Below, in pieces: positions 54,661 to 63,157 of a stretch of DNA of 64,000 nt. Position 1 is the first letter of the stretch, and each line of letters begins with the position of its first letter. The notes below the pieces were generated by a model. That model was given only the letters and a program-made list of their open reading frames with translations. It did not search any database and had not been told where the DNA came from. The position numbers and the translations under genes are program-made. The DNA is from Oscillospiraceae bacterium (GTDB lineage Bacteria > Bacillota > Clostridia > Oscillospirales > Ruminococcaceae): contig JAUNJJ010000003.1 in NCBI GenBank assembly GCA_030533325.1, positions 41,092 to 105,091 of the forward strand, written 5' to 3'.

Positions 54661-56307
54661 TTACTTCAATTCGGGCTTTTCGTCGTCAGCAAGCCCATTA
54701 TCGAGGAATTTGTAATAGATCTGAATACGGCGAGGTGTGCTTTTATCCTTCGGGCGGTCACCGATCACAACATACTCGATCAGGTCAACGCACATTTCCC
54801 TTGTCAGCTCAGGTGCATCTGCATACTGTTTCAAACGGCAGATGAATTCATCAATATCGTCCCTTGCCTTGCTGTCCTGTTCTAATGTGGCAGTAAGGCT
54901 TTTTACTTTCTCCGTCAAATCTGCTTCTTCTGCACGGAACTGACCGAGCGTTTCAAGGCACAAGTCCTCCGGCACCTTACCGAGCAGCTTATCCTGATAG
55001 ACCTTCTGTGTCATCATCTTCAACTCAGCAAGCCTTGACTGGCACTTTGCAAGCTGTTGACGGGCATCGTCAAGGTGCTTTGTACCCTCTGTCTCCTTGC
55101 GTCTGAGAAACTCCTGTCGGGCTTCATCTTCATTCTCAATCACATATCTTGCCTTTGCAAGAATATCCGCAAGCACGATCTTCTCAATCTGCTTCTGGCT
55201 GATATAGTGCGTAGTACAGGTGCTTGCACCACAACGGCTATATGTACCGCAGGCGTAGAAATAATTGACCGAGCCGTCCTTTTTCTTTGCGTGACCGTTA
55301 AGCTTCATTTTAGCACCGCAGTCGGGGCAGAACATCATACTGTTCAGCGGAAGTACGATACCCTTTTTCATGATCTTACCGTGACTTGCACAGCGGTCAA
55401 CCTCCTGGCACTTATCCCAAAGCTCCTGAGAAATAATAGGCTCATGGGTGTTCTCTGCAATGACCCACTCGTCCTTGCCACGGCGGACGGACTTGTGATT
55501 CTTGAAAGATACCGTTGTAAACTTCTGCTGTGCCAGATGACCGATATAGATCGGGTTGCCGAGAATATTTCTCACCGCAACATGACTCCAGTAATGAAAA
55601 GTGTTCTTGTACGGATTCGGTTTTCCCAGCCTCTGCGCACGATAATCGGACGGTATTGGCACACCCTCAGCATTCAGAATCTTAGCGATCTGTGTCGGCG
55701 TGATACCTGTTGCACGAAGCTCAAAGATACGGAGCACCACCTTTGCGGCAGGCTCATCAATGACGGGAGTATGCTTTTCATCATCGCCTTTGAGATAACC
55801 GTAGGCAGCGAATGAAGCGATATACTTTCCCTCTTTGGCATTCTGAGCGAGGACACTGCGCACTTTTTTGGAAGTGTTTGCGGCGTGCCATTCGTTGAAA
55901 AGATTCATAATCGGCATTAAGTCCATTGCCGTGCTGTTGCGGTCAAGCGTATCCACATTGTCGCTCAGGGCGATGAAGCGGATATTGAACGAAGGAAAAA
56001 TATAGTCGATATACTGACCGACTTCGATGTAATTACGACCGAAACGAGAAAGGTCTTTACAGAGGATCAAGTTTATCTTGCCCGATTTCGCATCATCGAG
56101 AAGCTGTCTGACACCCGGTCTGTCAAAATTTGTACCCGAATAGCCGTCGTCCTCGTATATCCCCACCAAGTTCCAGCCTGCCTGCTGACTGACGTAATCC
56201 GTCAGCATTTTCTTCTGATTTTCAATGGAGAGGGACTCGCCCTCTCGCATATCTTCCTGAGATAATCTCACATAAATACCTACGTTGTAGGTTGACTGTC
56301 TTGTCAT
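54661..56307 (-). CDS. Large serine recombinase of IME2
   Basis: 548 residues from ATG 56307, 7 bases after AAAGGAG; an in-frame TTG at 56325 is less well placed. Catalytic start VGIYVRLSQEDMREGESLSIENQ, then DDGYSGTNFDRPGVRQLL and CKDLSRFGRNY. Recombinase domain with YGYLKGDDEKH, zinc ribbon (MMFCPDCGAKMKLN, FYACGTYSRCGASTC) and a long coiled coil (about 410-480). Only the general fold is shared with the IME1 recombinase; residues outside the motifs differ, fitting a different target site in the same helicase gene. Confidence 0.95.
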   Translation of the reverse strand: MTRQSTYNVGIYVRLSQEDMREGESLSIENQKKMLTDYVSQQAGWNLVGIYEDDGYSGTNFDRPGVRQLLDDAKSGKINLILCKDLSRFGRNYIEVGQYIDYIFPSFNIRFIALSDNVDTLDRNSTAMDLMPIMNLFNEWHAANTSKKVRSVLAQNAKEGKYIASFAAYGYLKGDDEKHTPVIDEPAAKVVLRIFELRATGITPTQIAKILNAEGVPIPSDYRAQRLGKPNPYKNTFHYWSHVAVRNILGNPIYIGHLAQQKFTTVSFKNHKSVRRGKDEWVIAENTHEPIISQELWDKCQEVDRCASHGKIMKKGIVLPLNSMMFCPDCGAKMKLNGHAKKKDGSVNYFYACGTYSRCGASTCTTHYISQKQIEKIVLADILAKARYVIENEDEARQEFLRRKETEGTKHLDDARQQLAKCQSRLAELKMMTQKVYQDKLLGKVPEDLCLETLGQFRAEEADLTEKVKSLTATLEQDSKARDDIDEFICRLKQYADAPELTREMCVDLIEYVVIGDRPKDKSTPRRIQIYYKFLDNGLADDEKPELK

Positions 56308-56333
56308 GACATAACTCCTTTCCAATCAAGACA

Positions 56334-56380
56334 GCCATATTCGATATTCCTATTATAGCGCAGAAAACCGAATATGGCAA
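56334..56380 (-). promoter_or_regulatory. Promoter and inverted-repeat operator of IME2 serine recombinase
   Basis: TTGCCA (56380-56375) and TATAAT (56357-56352) have a 17-base spacer on the minus strand. GCCATATTCG (56334-56343) and CGAATATGGC (56369-56378) are a perfect 10-bp inverted repeat around the -10 box. Same layout as IME1, with a different repeat sequence. Confidence 0.75.
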
Positions 56381-56398
56381 GTCTTTTTTTCTATCTTT

Positions 56399-56593
56399 TC
56401 AGACTTGTCCAACGGTTTCTGCATAGGCTCTTTCAAAAGCCATTCTGTAAAGCTCCTTGTCGAGAGATTTCTCTCCGACATAGTGGCTTGTGACGGTAAA
56501 AAGCTGACCGTCGATCTCATAAGTCGCTTCGCTCACGGGCTTGTCTTTGTATCGCTCGTTCAGCTCGGCAAGAGTAGCATCGTTTGTTGTCAA
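56399..56593 (-). CDS. TnpW-like small protein (IME2)
   Basis: 64 residues: ATYEIDGQLFTVTSHYVGEKSLDKELYRMAFERAYAE shows the strand-strand-helix pattern of TnpW proteins. Immediately upstream of the recombinase promoter, as the IME1 equivalent is. Role unknown. Confidence 0.6.
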   Translation of the reverse strand: MTTNDATLAELNERYKDKPVSEATYEIDGQLFTVTSHYVGEKSLDKELYRMAFERAYAETVGQV

Positions 56594-56736
56594 TTTTCTC
56601 CTTTCCGCCTGCGATTATCTATCTCTACACGCATAGGCTCAATGTTGCAGGGGCGTTACGCCTGCACAGGGTAGCCGTGCGGAACGGCATTGCTGCCGTC
56701 CCATATCACAGCTATCGTTTTGTTGTTGGTTATATC

Positions 56737-57171
56737 TCAAACCGCATAAGGGTTAGGCTTTTCATCAAAAAACGAAGTCTGTCTGTCAGCCTCATCGCCG
56801 TCAGCATCGTCAAAGCCGTTATCGGCATCATCATCGGAAGAGTTGTCCTCGCCCGACACATTCACCGCAGGACTGTCCACAAGTCCCTCAATGTCGGCAT
56901 AGCTCATTCCGCTTGCTGTCAGCTTTCCGATGAGCGTATGCTCCGCAGTAACAGCATCGAGAAGTGCTTGTCCCTCAGCACCGCCGTAAAGCTGTGAGAG
57001 CTTATCGTAGGTGTAGAGCTTACTCTCAATGATAACCTTACGTCTGCGTTCCTGAGCAGCCTTGATAGACTTTTCGTAGCTGTCGAGCTTCGCCTGATTC
57101 TCCGCAAGCACAGCGTCTGTGATGATAACGGCAGACTCGTCAGTGATCTCAGCCTTAGCCTTCTTTCTCAT
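56737..57171 (-). CDS. IME2 coiled-coil accessory protein
   Basis: 144 residues from ATG 57171 following AGAGGTGATGCG; an upstream GTG frame start at 57219 lies too near the promoter. A coiled coil (AENQAKLDSYEKSIKAAQERR) is followed by AEHTLIGKLTASGMSYADIEGLVDS, matching the C-terminal block of the IME1 protein at 35190-35519, and an Asp-rich tail ending SFFDEKPNPY. Function unknown; probably a conserved IME regulator or DNA-binding accessory. Confidence 0.7.
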   Translation of the reverse strand: MRKKAKAEITDESAVIITDAVLAENQAKLDSYEKSIKAAQERRRKVIIESKLYTYDKLSQLYGGAEGQALLDAVTAEHTLIGKLTASGMSYADIEGLVDSPAVNVSGEDNSSDDDADNGFDDADGDEADRQTSFFDEKPNPYAV

Positions 57172-57225
57172 TCGCATCACCTCTTTCATTTGGAATCGCA
57201 GGATACTCACATACCCCACGATAAT

Positions 57226-57275
57226 ATTATAGCGCGAAATACTACCGCTTGTCTATTCGCAGTGCGCATGAACTT
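57226..57275 (-). promoter_or_regulatory. Promoter plus 25-bp repeat shared with IME1
   Basis: TAGACA (57255-57250) and TATAAT (57231-57226), 18-base spacer, GCGC before the -10. The 25 bases at 57251-57275 are identical to 35601-35625. Confidence 0.7.
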
Positions 57276-57324
57276 TCTGTTTCATTAGAGTTTTGCGTTC
57301 GACAGATTGTTATGGGGAAAATGA

Positions 57325-57360
57325 AAAAGCTGCGGAGCGGAGAACGCTCACACAGCTTTT
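57325..57360 (-). terminator. Terminator shared by both IMEs (IME2 copy)
   Basis: AAAAGCTG (57325-57332) pairs with CAGCTTTT (57353-57360) around an inner AGCG/CGCT stem; T run on the minus strand. It ends the toxin-antitoxin operon. Confidence 0.7.
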
Positions 57361-57379
57361 ATAACAGACGAGTTTGTGG

Positions 57380-57625
57380 TTATTCGATTGGAAGCTGAGG
57401 CTTCTTGGGGTTGAACGGATTGGCTTTTTCATAATCGGCAGCGGCGGAAGATAATTCTTCAACACTTGCCTTGCCGAAATACTCTCTGCGCCATTTAGTA
57501 TAATCGAACCGTTCACTCAGGATATAAGATATGAAACGCTCAGTTTCGATCGTACCGAGATGTTCAAACAGGCAACCATATCCACGTTCAACAATCTCAG
57601 CAGTAGTAATGTTATTATTCATCAT
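57380..57625 (-). CDS. Probable antitoxin partner of the PIN protein
   Basis: 81 residues: ITTAEIVERGYGCLFEHLGTIETERFISYIL and FDYTKWRREYFGKASVEEL. Small proteins with this RFI...DYTKWRR pattern are commonly encoded beside PIN-domain proteins, and I infer an antitoxin. Here it is the second gene, overlapping the PIN gene by 11 bases, so translation is coupled. Order toxin-first is less usual for such pairs. Confidence 0.65.
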   Translation of the reverse strand: MMNNNITTAEIVERGYGCLFEHLGTIETERFISYILSERFDYTKWRREYFGKASVEELSSAAADYEKANPFNPKKPQLPIE

Positions 57626-58067
57626 CTTCAGTCCCTCCTAATATCATAATAAATTCAGTCGGGTTGACAACTTTGATCTTATCGCTCTTATACTTCAACA
57701 GACGGTCATCGGTAGTCAGCATATAATCGCAGTGTGCAAGGATGGCGCAAGCGGTATGCAGGGCATCGGCAGACTTAACACCAGTGGTCATGATCTCATT
57801 TGCTATCACATCTGCCTTTTCACGCCACTCGCCGCTGACATACACAGATGAGTAGCTTTCCATGAACGAAGCAATAGCGTTACGCTTTTCTTCAATGCGG
57901 TTCTTTGAGTTTTCAAAGGTGAGCATAAACGAAGTCACAAGTTCCAGCTCATCGTTACGGATCATACTCTGTATGTGCATCTTAGCTTGTGCTTCAAGGG
58001 ATATACGAAGCTGTGACTGATCGTCATAGGGACGGTTATAGCAACAGTTATCAAGGTAAATCCGCAT
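57615..58067 (-). CDS. PIN-domain ribonuclease (toxin)
   Basis: 150 residues from ATG 58067. MRIYLDNCCYNRPYDDQSQ supplies the first acidic residue; VKSADALHTACAILAHCDYMLTTDDRLLK supplies the later ones, the arrangement of PIN nucleases. Members of this family cut RNA and are controlled by a cognate antitoxin. It occupies the passenger slot that holds a membrane protein in IME1. Confidence 0.85.
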   Translation of the reverse strand: MRIYLDNCCYNRPYDDQSQLRISLEAQAKMHIQSMIRNDELELVTSFMLTFENSKNRIEEKRNAIASFMESYSSVYVSGEWREKADVIANEIMTTGVKSADALHTACAILAHCDYMLTTDDRLLKYKSDKIKVVNPTEFIMILGGTEDDE

Positions 58068-58082
58068 AGCTATCATCTCCAT

Positions 58083-58735
58083 TCTCTGATTATATTATAC
58101 CATAGCAGAGTATAAATGTCAATGACAATTTAGCCTGTTTACATAAATCCGCTTTGAAATGGAGAAGTATTATCACGGAATATCTTTTTTCACAAAAATC
58201 ATGCCCGTTTTCGGATTTAACTTGCTTGTATATATGGAGGGAGTTTTATCAGAGTGCCACCGTGACCTATTCGCATTCTGTATAGAAATCTGCTGTTGAA
58301 TTTAGGCACAAGGGAGAACCGCCATGAACAAAGTGTAAACTTTTCAGAAAAACAACGACATTTTTTCAAAAACCTCGGTTGTATAGTAGAGGGCTTTGAC
58401 GATGTGACGATCACACGCACCCCTGCATATCATATTCAGCATAATTTTTTCTGCGCTATACTTAACGAAGCGGTCAATATTTTGGTATTAACTAATGGGA
58501 GCATATTTCATAGGACTGCCGCCCAGACTGCGCAATAACTGCGCCGTACCAGTTTAGAATATTGACACCGATGATGATTGAGAGCATCACGAAGGAGCGT
58601 GAGCGAATAAGAACACTGACCGAAGCGGCGGAGATTGAAGTCGCACAGCTCCAAATTCGATGACGGAGCATCGAAAGCCTGCGTTATATGCAAATCCCAC
58701 AGGCTGGAAAATAGCGCTACAGCGCAACAAAAATA
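58083..58735 (+). other. Conserved structured noncoding region upstream of mob genes (IME2)
   Basis: No convincing gene between 58083 and 58872. The part 58308-58395 matches 36547-36630 of IME1, including the hairpin region GAAAAA...TTTTTC whose stem differs but still pairs. Later shared pieces are GACTGCCGCCCA, AACTGCGCCG and GTCGCACAGCTCCAA. The short frame RENRHEQSVNFSE is conserved in both, but nucleotide similarity continues beyond it. Confidence 0.5.
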
Positions 58736-58846
58736 ACAAGCATTGTATTTTGCGCCGCACAGCGAGCGAAAATACCAAATGCTTGTTGGGGACACCCCAA
58801 GCCCCGAAATGACCGCACAGCGGTCATAAAAAAATCGGCTTACGCC
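58736..58846 (+). other. oriT-like inverted repeat of IME2
   Basis: Imperfect stem 58736-58786: ACAAGCATT/AATGCTTGT, ATTTT/AAAAT, with a GC-rich inner part. GGGG and CCCC stretches follow directly, then hairpins ATGACCGC/GCGGTCAT and TCGGC/GCCGA ahead of mobC. Same layout as 36897-36976 in IME1. Confidence 0.6.
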
Positions 58847-58872
58847 GAAATGAATACAAAGGAGACACCACT

Positions 58873-59544
58873 ATGGAAAATGCAAAACGCAAGAGAGGCA
58901 GACCGCCCAAGCGCAAGGCTATGGAGTTCGAGGGTATGACCTATGAGGGAGCAATCAACAATGCTCTGGATAAAGAGGTAGCTGCCGAGCTTGACGATAC
59001 CCTTGCACACAAGTCTGAGGACGAGCTTACCGACGATGAACGCAAGTACCTGAAACGCAAGAGGGAAAAGAAGTCTTACACGCTGAATGTTCGCTTTACG
59101 GAATCGGAAATGCAGGACATCTTAGCGAAGTGTGAGCAGTACGGTTATAAAAACAAAACGGAGTATATCCGTGATTGTGTTCGGGCGAGGGTTGATCTCA
59201 CTCCCGACCGTTCCGAAATTGCCGAATGCAATCGCCTGATGAAACGCATCGGAGCGAACATCAATCAGATACTTGTCCGACTTTACAGCACAGGTCACAT
59301 CTATGCCGAGGATATTACCGAGATAAAGAAAGGGGTAAACGAGATTTGGCATACACTTCTATCCATACGATCCGAGCAACAGTCAGCGCAGCGATCGCTT
59401 ACATCACAAACGGAGATAAGACCGTCAACGGTATATATGTCAACTCTTATGCTTGCAGAGCCGACAGCGCAGGAGCAAGCGAGGACTTCCGCACCGTCCG
59501 AGGAACAGGCACAGGGCGAACACAGATCCTTGCCTACCACATGA
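58873..59544 (+). CDS. mobC: MobC-like relaxosome protein (IME2)
   Basis: 223 residues; AAAGGAGACAC precedes ATG as in IME1. A basic start (KRKRGRPPKRK, an AT-hook-like motif) is followed by YTLNVRFTESEMQDILAKCEQYGYKNKTEYIRDCV, the ribbon-helix-helix, then CNRLMKRIGANINQILVRLYSTGHIYAEDITEIKKGVNEIWHTL. It lacks the acidic extension of the IME1 MobC. The last 199 bases overlap mobA. Confidence 0.9.
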   Translation: MENAKRKRGRPPKRKAMEFEGMTYEGAINNALDKEVAAELDDTLAHKSEDELTDDERKYLKRKREKKSYTLNVRFTESEMQDILAKCEQYGYKNKTEYIRDCVRARVDLTPDRSEIAECNRLMKRIGANINQILVRLYSTGHIYAEDITEIKKGVNEIWHTLLSIRSEQQSAQRSLTSQTEIRPSTVYMSTLMLAEPTAQEQARTSAPSEEQAQGEHRSLPTT

Positions 59545-61034
59545 TACAAAGTTTCGCCCCCGGTGAAGTCACGCCCGAACAAGCTATGCAGATCGGAGAG
59601 GAGCTGTGCGACCGTTATCTGAAAGGCGATTATCAGTATGTCATTGCTGTTCATCATGACAAGTCGCACCTGCATTGCCACATCATTTTCAACAACACCA
59701 ATCTGTATAACGGACTGAGTTTCACCACCGAGCATAATCAGGGCAGGAAGAACGAAAGGGCGTGGGCAGAGCTGCGTGAGATTTCGGACGAGATTTGCAA
59801 GGAACACGGGCTATCGCTGATTGACCCGAAGGGCAAGGGCATTTCGTATCTTGAACTGTTGAAGCAACAAGAGGGCAAGTCGTGGAAAGAAAAGCTCCGT
59901 GTCAGGATTGCAGAAGTCATGCTTTATAGTCGTGACTTTGCAGATTTTCTCCGCAACTGCACCGCCAGCGGCATCGAGTATGTTTATACTCCGAAGAACA
60001 AGTACAAGCTGAAATTCAAGCTATCGGGTGACGGTCAGCAGAGGTTCACAAGAGCCGAAACGCTGGGCGAAGGCTTCACCGTCGAAAGCATCACTGAGCA
60101 GATAGCGGAGATACAGGAAAAGCTGTCAGCGGCAAATGTCACTCCCGATATGCTTATCGAACCGCCGAAGCCTGTTGTTCCAAAGACCGAGCCGAAGCCG
60201 ACACAGACAGTCACCGCACCGACAAAGCCGAAACAATCTGCCGAGCCTAATACTATCACAGAAAAGAGTGAAACCGCAAGGAGGAAAGCTGCTGCGGAAC
60301 AGGTGGAGAAGTTCTTTGCAGCCCGACGAGCAAGACGGCAGGCACAGCTTGATATGCTTAACGCAACTGCTGCCAAGCCCACCGAGCCGAAGCCTGAACC
60401 GTCAGCCCCGACACCACAGCCCACACCTACGGAGAGTAAAGCACCTGAAAAGAAAGAAGATCCGTGGAAAGCTATCAGAGGTATGGGCAGAGCAAACGAA
60501 ATCATCGCAGACCTTGAAGCTGGTGGCGTTATGTCATTCAGCGAGCTGTCTGGATTCTTCTTCAATACACCTCACTCCGATGACCACACAACTGAGCTTG
60601 CCGACCTGAAAAAGAAGTTTACAGCTATCGACACTCTCATTGCAAAGATGAAGCACCGTGATGAGCTGGAGCCTGTTTACAAGGAGTATCAGGGCAAATC
60701 GGGCTGGTCGCAGAGCCGTTTCAAGAAGAAAAATGCCGCCACTATCGAGGACTATGAAGCAACAGTCAAATACATCAAGGAGCATATCAAGAGGTATGCT
60801 GTTGACGGTAAACAGCCGACAATGCTTGCCCTTTTGGAGAAGTCTAACAAGCTGAAATCGAAGTGGAACAGGCTTAATGTCGAGCATACCGCATTCCTCA
60901 CCAAGCGTGAAACGGCGAAGAAATACACCCGTCAGGTGCGCCAGTACATCAATGAACAGCAGATGAAGCGTGAGTGTGAGCAGAGCCGTCAAAGGACACA
61001 GGCGAAACGCAGAAATAAAAATGCACTTGAATGA
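59346..61034 (+). CDS. mobA: MobA/MobL-type relaxase (IME2)
   Basis: 562 residues from TTG 59346, in the same position relative to mobC as in IME1 and preceded by AAGGGG. AYTSIHTIRATVSAAIAYI at the N terminus, SFAPGEVTPEQA, HHDKSHLHCHIIFNNTN with the three metal-binding His, and TEHNQGRKNERAWAELR. A Pro/Thr/Lys-rich linker near 270-390 precedes a basic helical C terminus. MOBP-type relaxase. Confidence 0.93.
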   Translation: MAYTSIHTIRATVSAAIAYITNGDKTVNGIYVNSYACRADSAGASEDFRTVRGTGTGRTQILAYHMIQSFAPGEVTPEQAMQIGEELCDRYLKGDYQYVIAVHHDKSHLHCHIIFNNTNLYNGLSFTTEHNQGRKNERAWAELREISDEICKEHGLSLIDPKGKGISYLELLKQQEGKSWKEKLRVRIAEVMLYSRDFADFLRNCTASGIEYVYTPKNKYKLKFKLSGDGQQRFTRAETLGEGFTVESITEQIAEIQEKLSAANVTPDMLIEPPKPVVPKTEPKPTQTVTAPTKPKQSAEPNTITEKSETARRKAAAEQVEKFFAARRARRQAQLDMLNATAAKPTEPKPEPSAPTPQPTPTESKAPEKKEDPWKAIRGMGRANEIIADLEAGGVMSFSELSGFFFNTPHSDDHTTELADLKKKFTAIDTLIAKMKHRDELEPVYKEYQGKSGWSQSRFKKKNAATIEDYEATVKYIKEHIKRYAVDGKQPTMLALLEKSNKLKSKWNRLNVEHTAFLTKRETAKKYTRQVRQYINEQQMKRECEQSRQRTQAKRRNKNALE

Positions 61035-61075
61035 AAAACAGCAAAGAGAGTGTTTTCTCCTCGCTGTTAGCATCC

Positions 61076-61732
61076 TTATTTAAATAAATCCTCGAAATAT
61101 TGAAATGTGGATTCACTCATTTTTCTTGTAAAGCCGCCTAATGATACAGATGTTAGATTACCGCTTTTATCCAGTCGCAATGGTTTTTGCGTAGATTTAG
61201 TACTACCGAAAAAGAATGTTTTTACATCATCTATTGGGATAATCCGTTCCTCTATCAAAGAGCCTTGAGAGCCACTCGCAGCAACATCAGCACAGCAAGT
61301 TATGGGTTCTTGATGAAATTTATGGGGTTTTATAACAAAATCTTCTTCCTGTAAAACGGTATGGATATTTTGAGGAAGTTTTATCTTATCTGTATAACCA
61401 CTTCCGCCATGGAATACATTGAATTGTCCATATATCCCTTGCGATTGAATTAAAATTCCCTCCGGTATCAAAGCAGAATAATGGAAACCAGTCTCACGGA
61501 TAAGATACTCATATGCTGGCTCAATCTTATCTACTGGCAACCGAGCCATGACGCATAAAGTTTTATCCTTTATTGAAACGGGATAAATAATATCACCTAT
61601 CTTTACAGCGGATATTGAGGGCATTTTAGTATGTTGGCTTCCATACACCACACAGAGTTTCCCATTATCTCTATGTTTATTAAGTTGCTTTATGTAATCT
61701 TTCGACCAAAATGTAATAAATCCACTCATCAT
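61076..61732 (-). CDS. Hypothetical protein between mobA and resolvase (IME2 passenger)
   Basis: 218 residues, AT-rich and opposite to its neighbours. Segments visible: GFITFWSKDYIKQLNKHRDNGKLCVVYGSQ, GDIIYPVSIKDKTLCVMARL and VDKIEPAYEYLIRETGFHYSALIPEG. There is no signal peptide or membrane helix. In IME1 mobA and resolvase are only 15 bases apart, so this gene is an insertion. No family recognised. Confidence 0.65.
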   Translation of the reverse strand: MMSGFITFWSKDYIKQLNKHRDNGKLCVVYGSQHTKMPSISAVKIGDIIYPVSIKDKTLCVMARLPVDKIEPAYEYLIRETGFHYSALIPEGILIQSQGIYGQFNVFHGGSGYTDKIKLPQNIHTVLQEEDFVIKPHKFHQEPITCCADVAASGSQGSLIEERIIPIDDVKTFFFGSTKSTQKPLRLDKSGNLTSVSLGGFTRKMSESTFQYFEDLFK

Positions 61733-61846
61733 TCAGCCCTCATTTCTGTATCTTAGCTCAAAAGATGTATTCTACGTCTTTATTATACCTTAATGTACCG
61801 AAAAAGTCAAACTGTAATAAGCCAAACCAGAAAGGAAACAACAACT

Positions 61847-62440
61847 ATGAGCAAAATAGGTTATATTCGTGTATCTACCGAACACCAAGAAACTGCCCGT
61901 CAGCAGGAGATCATGTGCGGTTATCAGGTTGACCGCATCTTCTCCGAGAAGCTGTCAGGAGCGAACGCTGAACGCCCTCAGCTCAGGGCAATGCTTGACT
62001 ATGTGCGTGAGGGAGATACCCTCTATGTGGAAAGCATCAGCCGTTTAGGTCGCTCCACAAAGGACTTGCTGAACATCATCGACACCCTCACCGACAAAGG
62101 TGTTACCCTTATCAGTCACAAGGAGAAAATCGACACCGACACACCTACGGGCAAATTTATGCTCACCGTGTTCGCTGCCCTTTCTCAGTTGGAGCGTGAA
62201 CAGCTCAAACAGCGGCAGCGTGAGGGCATCGAGATTGCTAAGGCTCAGGGCAAGTACACCGGGCGAAAGCCTATCCCCACCGACTGGACGAGATTCGGGC
62301 AGCTCTATGGGGAATGGAAGTCGAAAAGCATCACAGGCAGGGACTTTATGCGGAGAATGGATATGTCGGCTAATACATTTTACCGCCGTGTGCGTGAGTA
62401 TGAACTCCGTCACGGCATCACCGAGCAGACTTCTGCTTGA
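61847..62440 (+). CDS. Resolvase-type serine recombinase (IME2)
   Basis: 197 residues from ATG 61847 after AGAAAGGA. IGYIRVSTEHQETARQQEIM, ESISRLGRSTKDLLNIIDTL and the C-terminal GRDFMRRMDMSANTFYRRV are almost the same as in the IME1 copy at 39001. Probably resolves dimers or co-integrates of the element. Confidence 0.93.
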   Translation: MSKIGYIRVSTEHQETARQQEIMCGYQVDRIFSEKLSGANAERPQLRAMLDYVREGDTLYVESISRLGRSTKDLLNIIDTLTDKGVTLISHKEKIDTDTPTGKFMLTVFAALSQLEREQLKQRQREGIEIAKAQGKYTGRKPIPTDWTRFGQLYGEWKSKSITGRDFMRRMDMSANTFYRRVREYELRHGITEQTSA

Positions 62441-62457
62441 CCGTCTGGCGAACGGAA

Positions 62458-62545
62458 AAGCCCTCAGAAACGCTTACAGAGCGTTTCTGAGGGCTTGCGG
62501 TTAGTGTTCAGTTCCATAAGGTATAGTATACAACCTCAAATGTCT
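62458..62545. terminator. 17-bp stem hairpin and conserved backbone end (IME2)
   Basis: 62458-62474 pairs perfectly with 62480-62496 around a 5-base loop. TTCAGTTCCA follows at about 62509, as after the equivalent hairpin in IME1. The ABC transporter operon converges on it from the right. Confidence 0.65.
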
Positions 62546-62563
62546 AACAAGCAACTTTAAGTA

Positions 62564-63157
62564 TTATACTATTTTTCCATTGTTCATCTTTACGATTATA
62601 TCGAATAATTCTGTGTTATCAATACCATGTGCTGCAATTATCACTATTTTGTTGTCATTTTTCCACTGTTTAATTAGATTAGCAATTATGTTACAACTGG
62701 TATCATCAAGAGCGTTGAATGGTTCATCAAGTAGTATTATATCTGGATTTTCCATCATAGCTTGACAAATCCCTAATCTCTGCTTCATTCCAAGTGAGAA
62801 CGATTTTACTTTATCCATTCTCACATCATACAATCCTACTGCCTTAAGAGCACTTTCAATTTCGTTTATACCTATTTCCTTCCGAATATTTGCAAGATAC
62901 CTCAGATTATATAAAGCTGACTCGTTATTCATAAAAGCAGGTGTTTCTATTACTACGCCAAACCTATAATTTTTAGTCAAATTTGTGCAGCCAGATGTTG
63001 GGGAAATCAAACCGCACAAAGCACGTAACAACATAGTTTTACCACAACCATTATGTCCGGTCAAAAGATAAACTTCTCCTTCCTCAAAAGACAAGTTTAT
63101 ATCATCTAAAACTACTCTATTTTTAATAGATTTTGTGTAATTAATCAGAGAAATCAT
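62564..63157 (-). CDS. ABC transporter ATP-binding protein
   Basis: 197 residues. Walker A LLTGHNGCGKTMLLRALCG, signature SFSLGMKQRLGICQAM and Walker B DIILLDEPFNALDD are all intact. The short length is typical of the ATPases of bacitracin/lantibiotic-type exporters and ABC-2 systems. It overlaps the permease gene by 4 bases. Substrate unknown. Confidence 0.93.
   Translation of the reverse strand: MISLINYTKSIKNRVVLDDINLSFEEGEVYLLTGHNGCGKTMLLRALCGLISPTSGCTNLTKNYRFGVVIETPAFMNNESALYNLRYLANIRKEIGINEIESALKAVGLYDVRMDKVKSFSLGMKQRLGICQAMMENPDIILLDEPFNALDDTSCNIIANLIKQWKNDNKIVIIAAHGIDNTELFDIIVKMNNGKIV

Noticed and set aside
59226..59345. Upstream extension of the IME2 relaxase
   Set aside because: The extra 40 residues read through mobC in another frame, with no motif; the TTG at 59346 matches the start seen in IME1.
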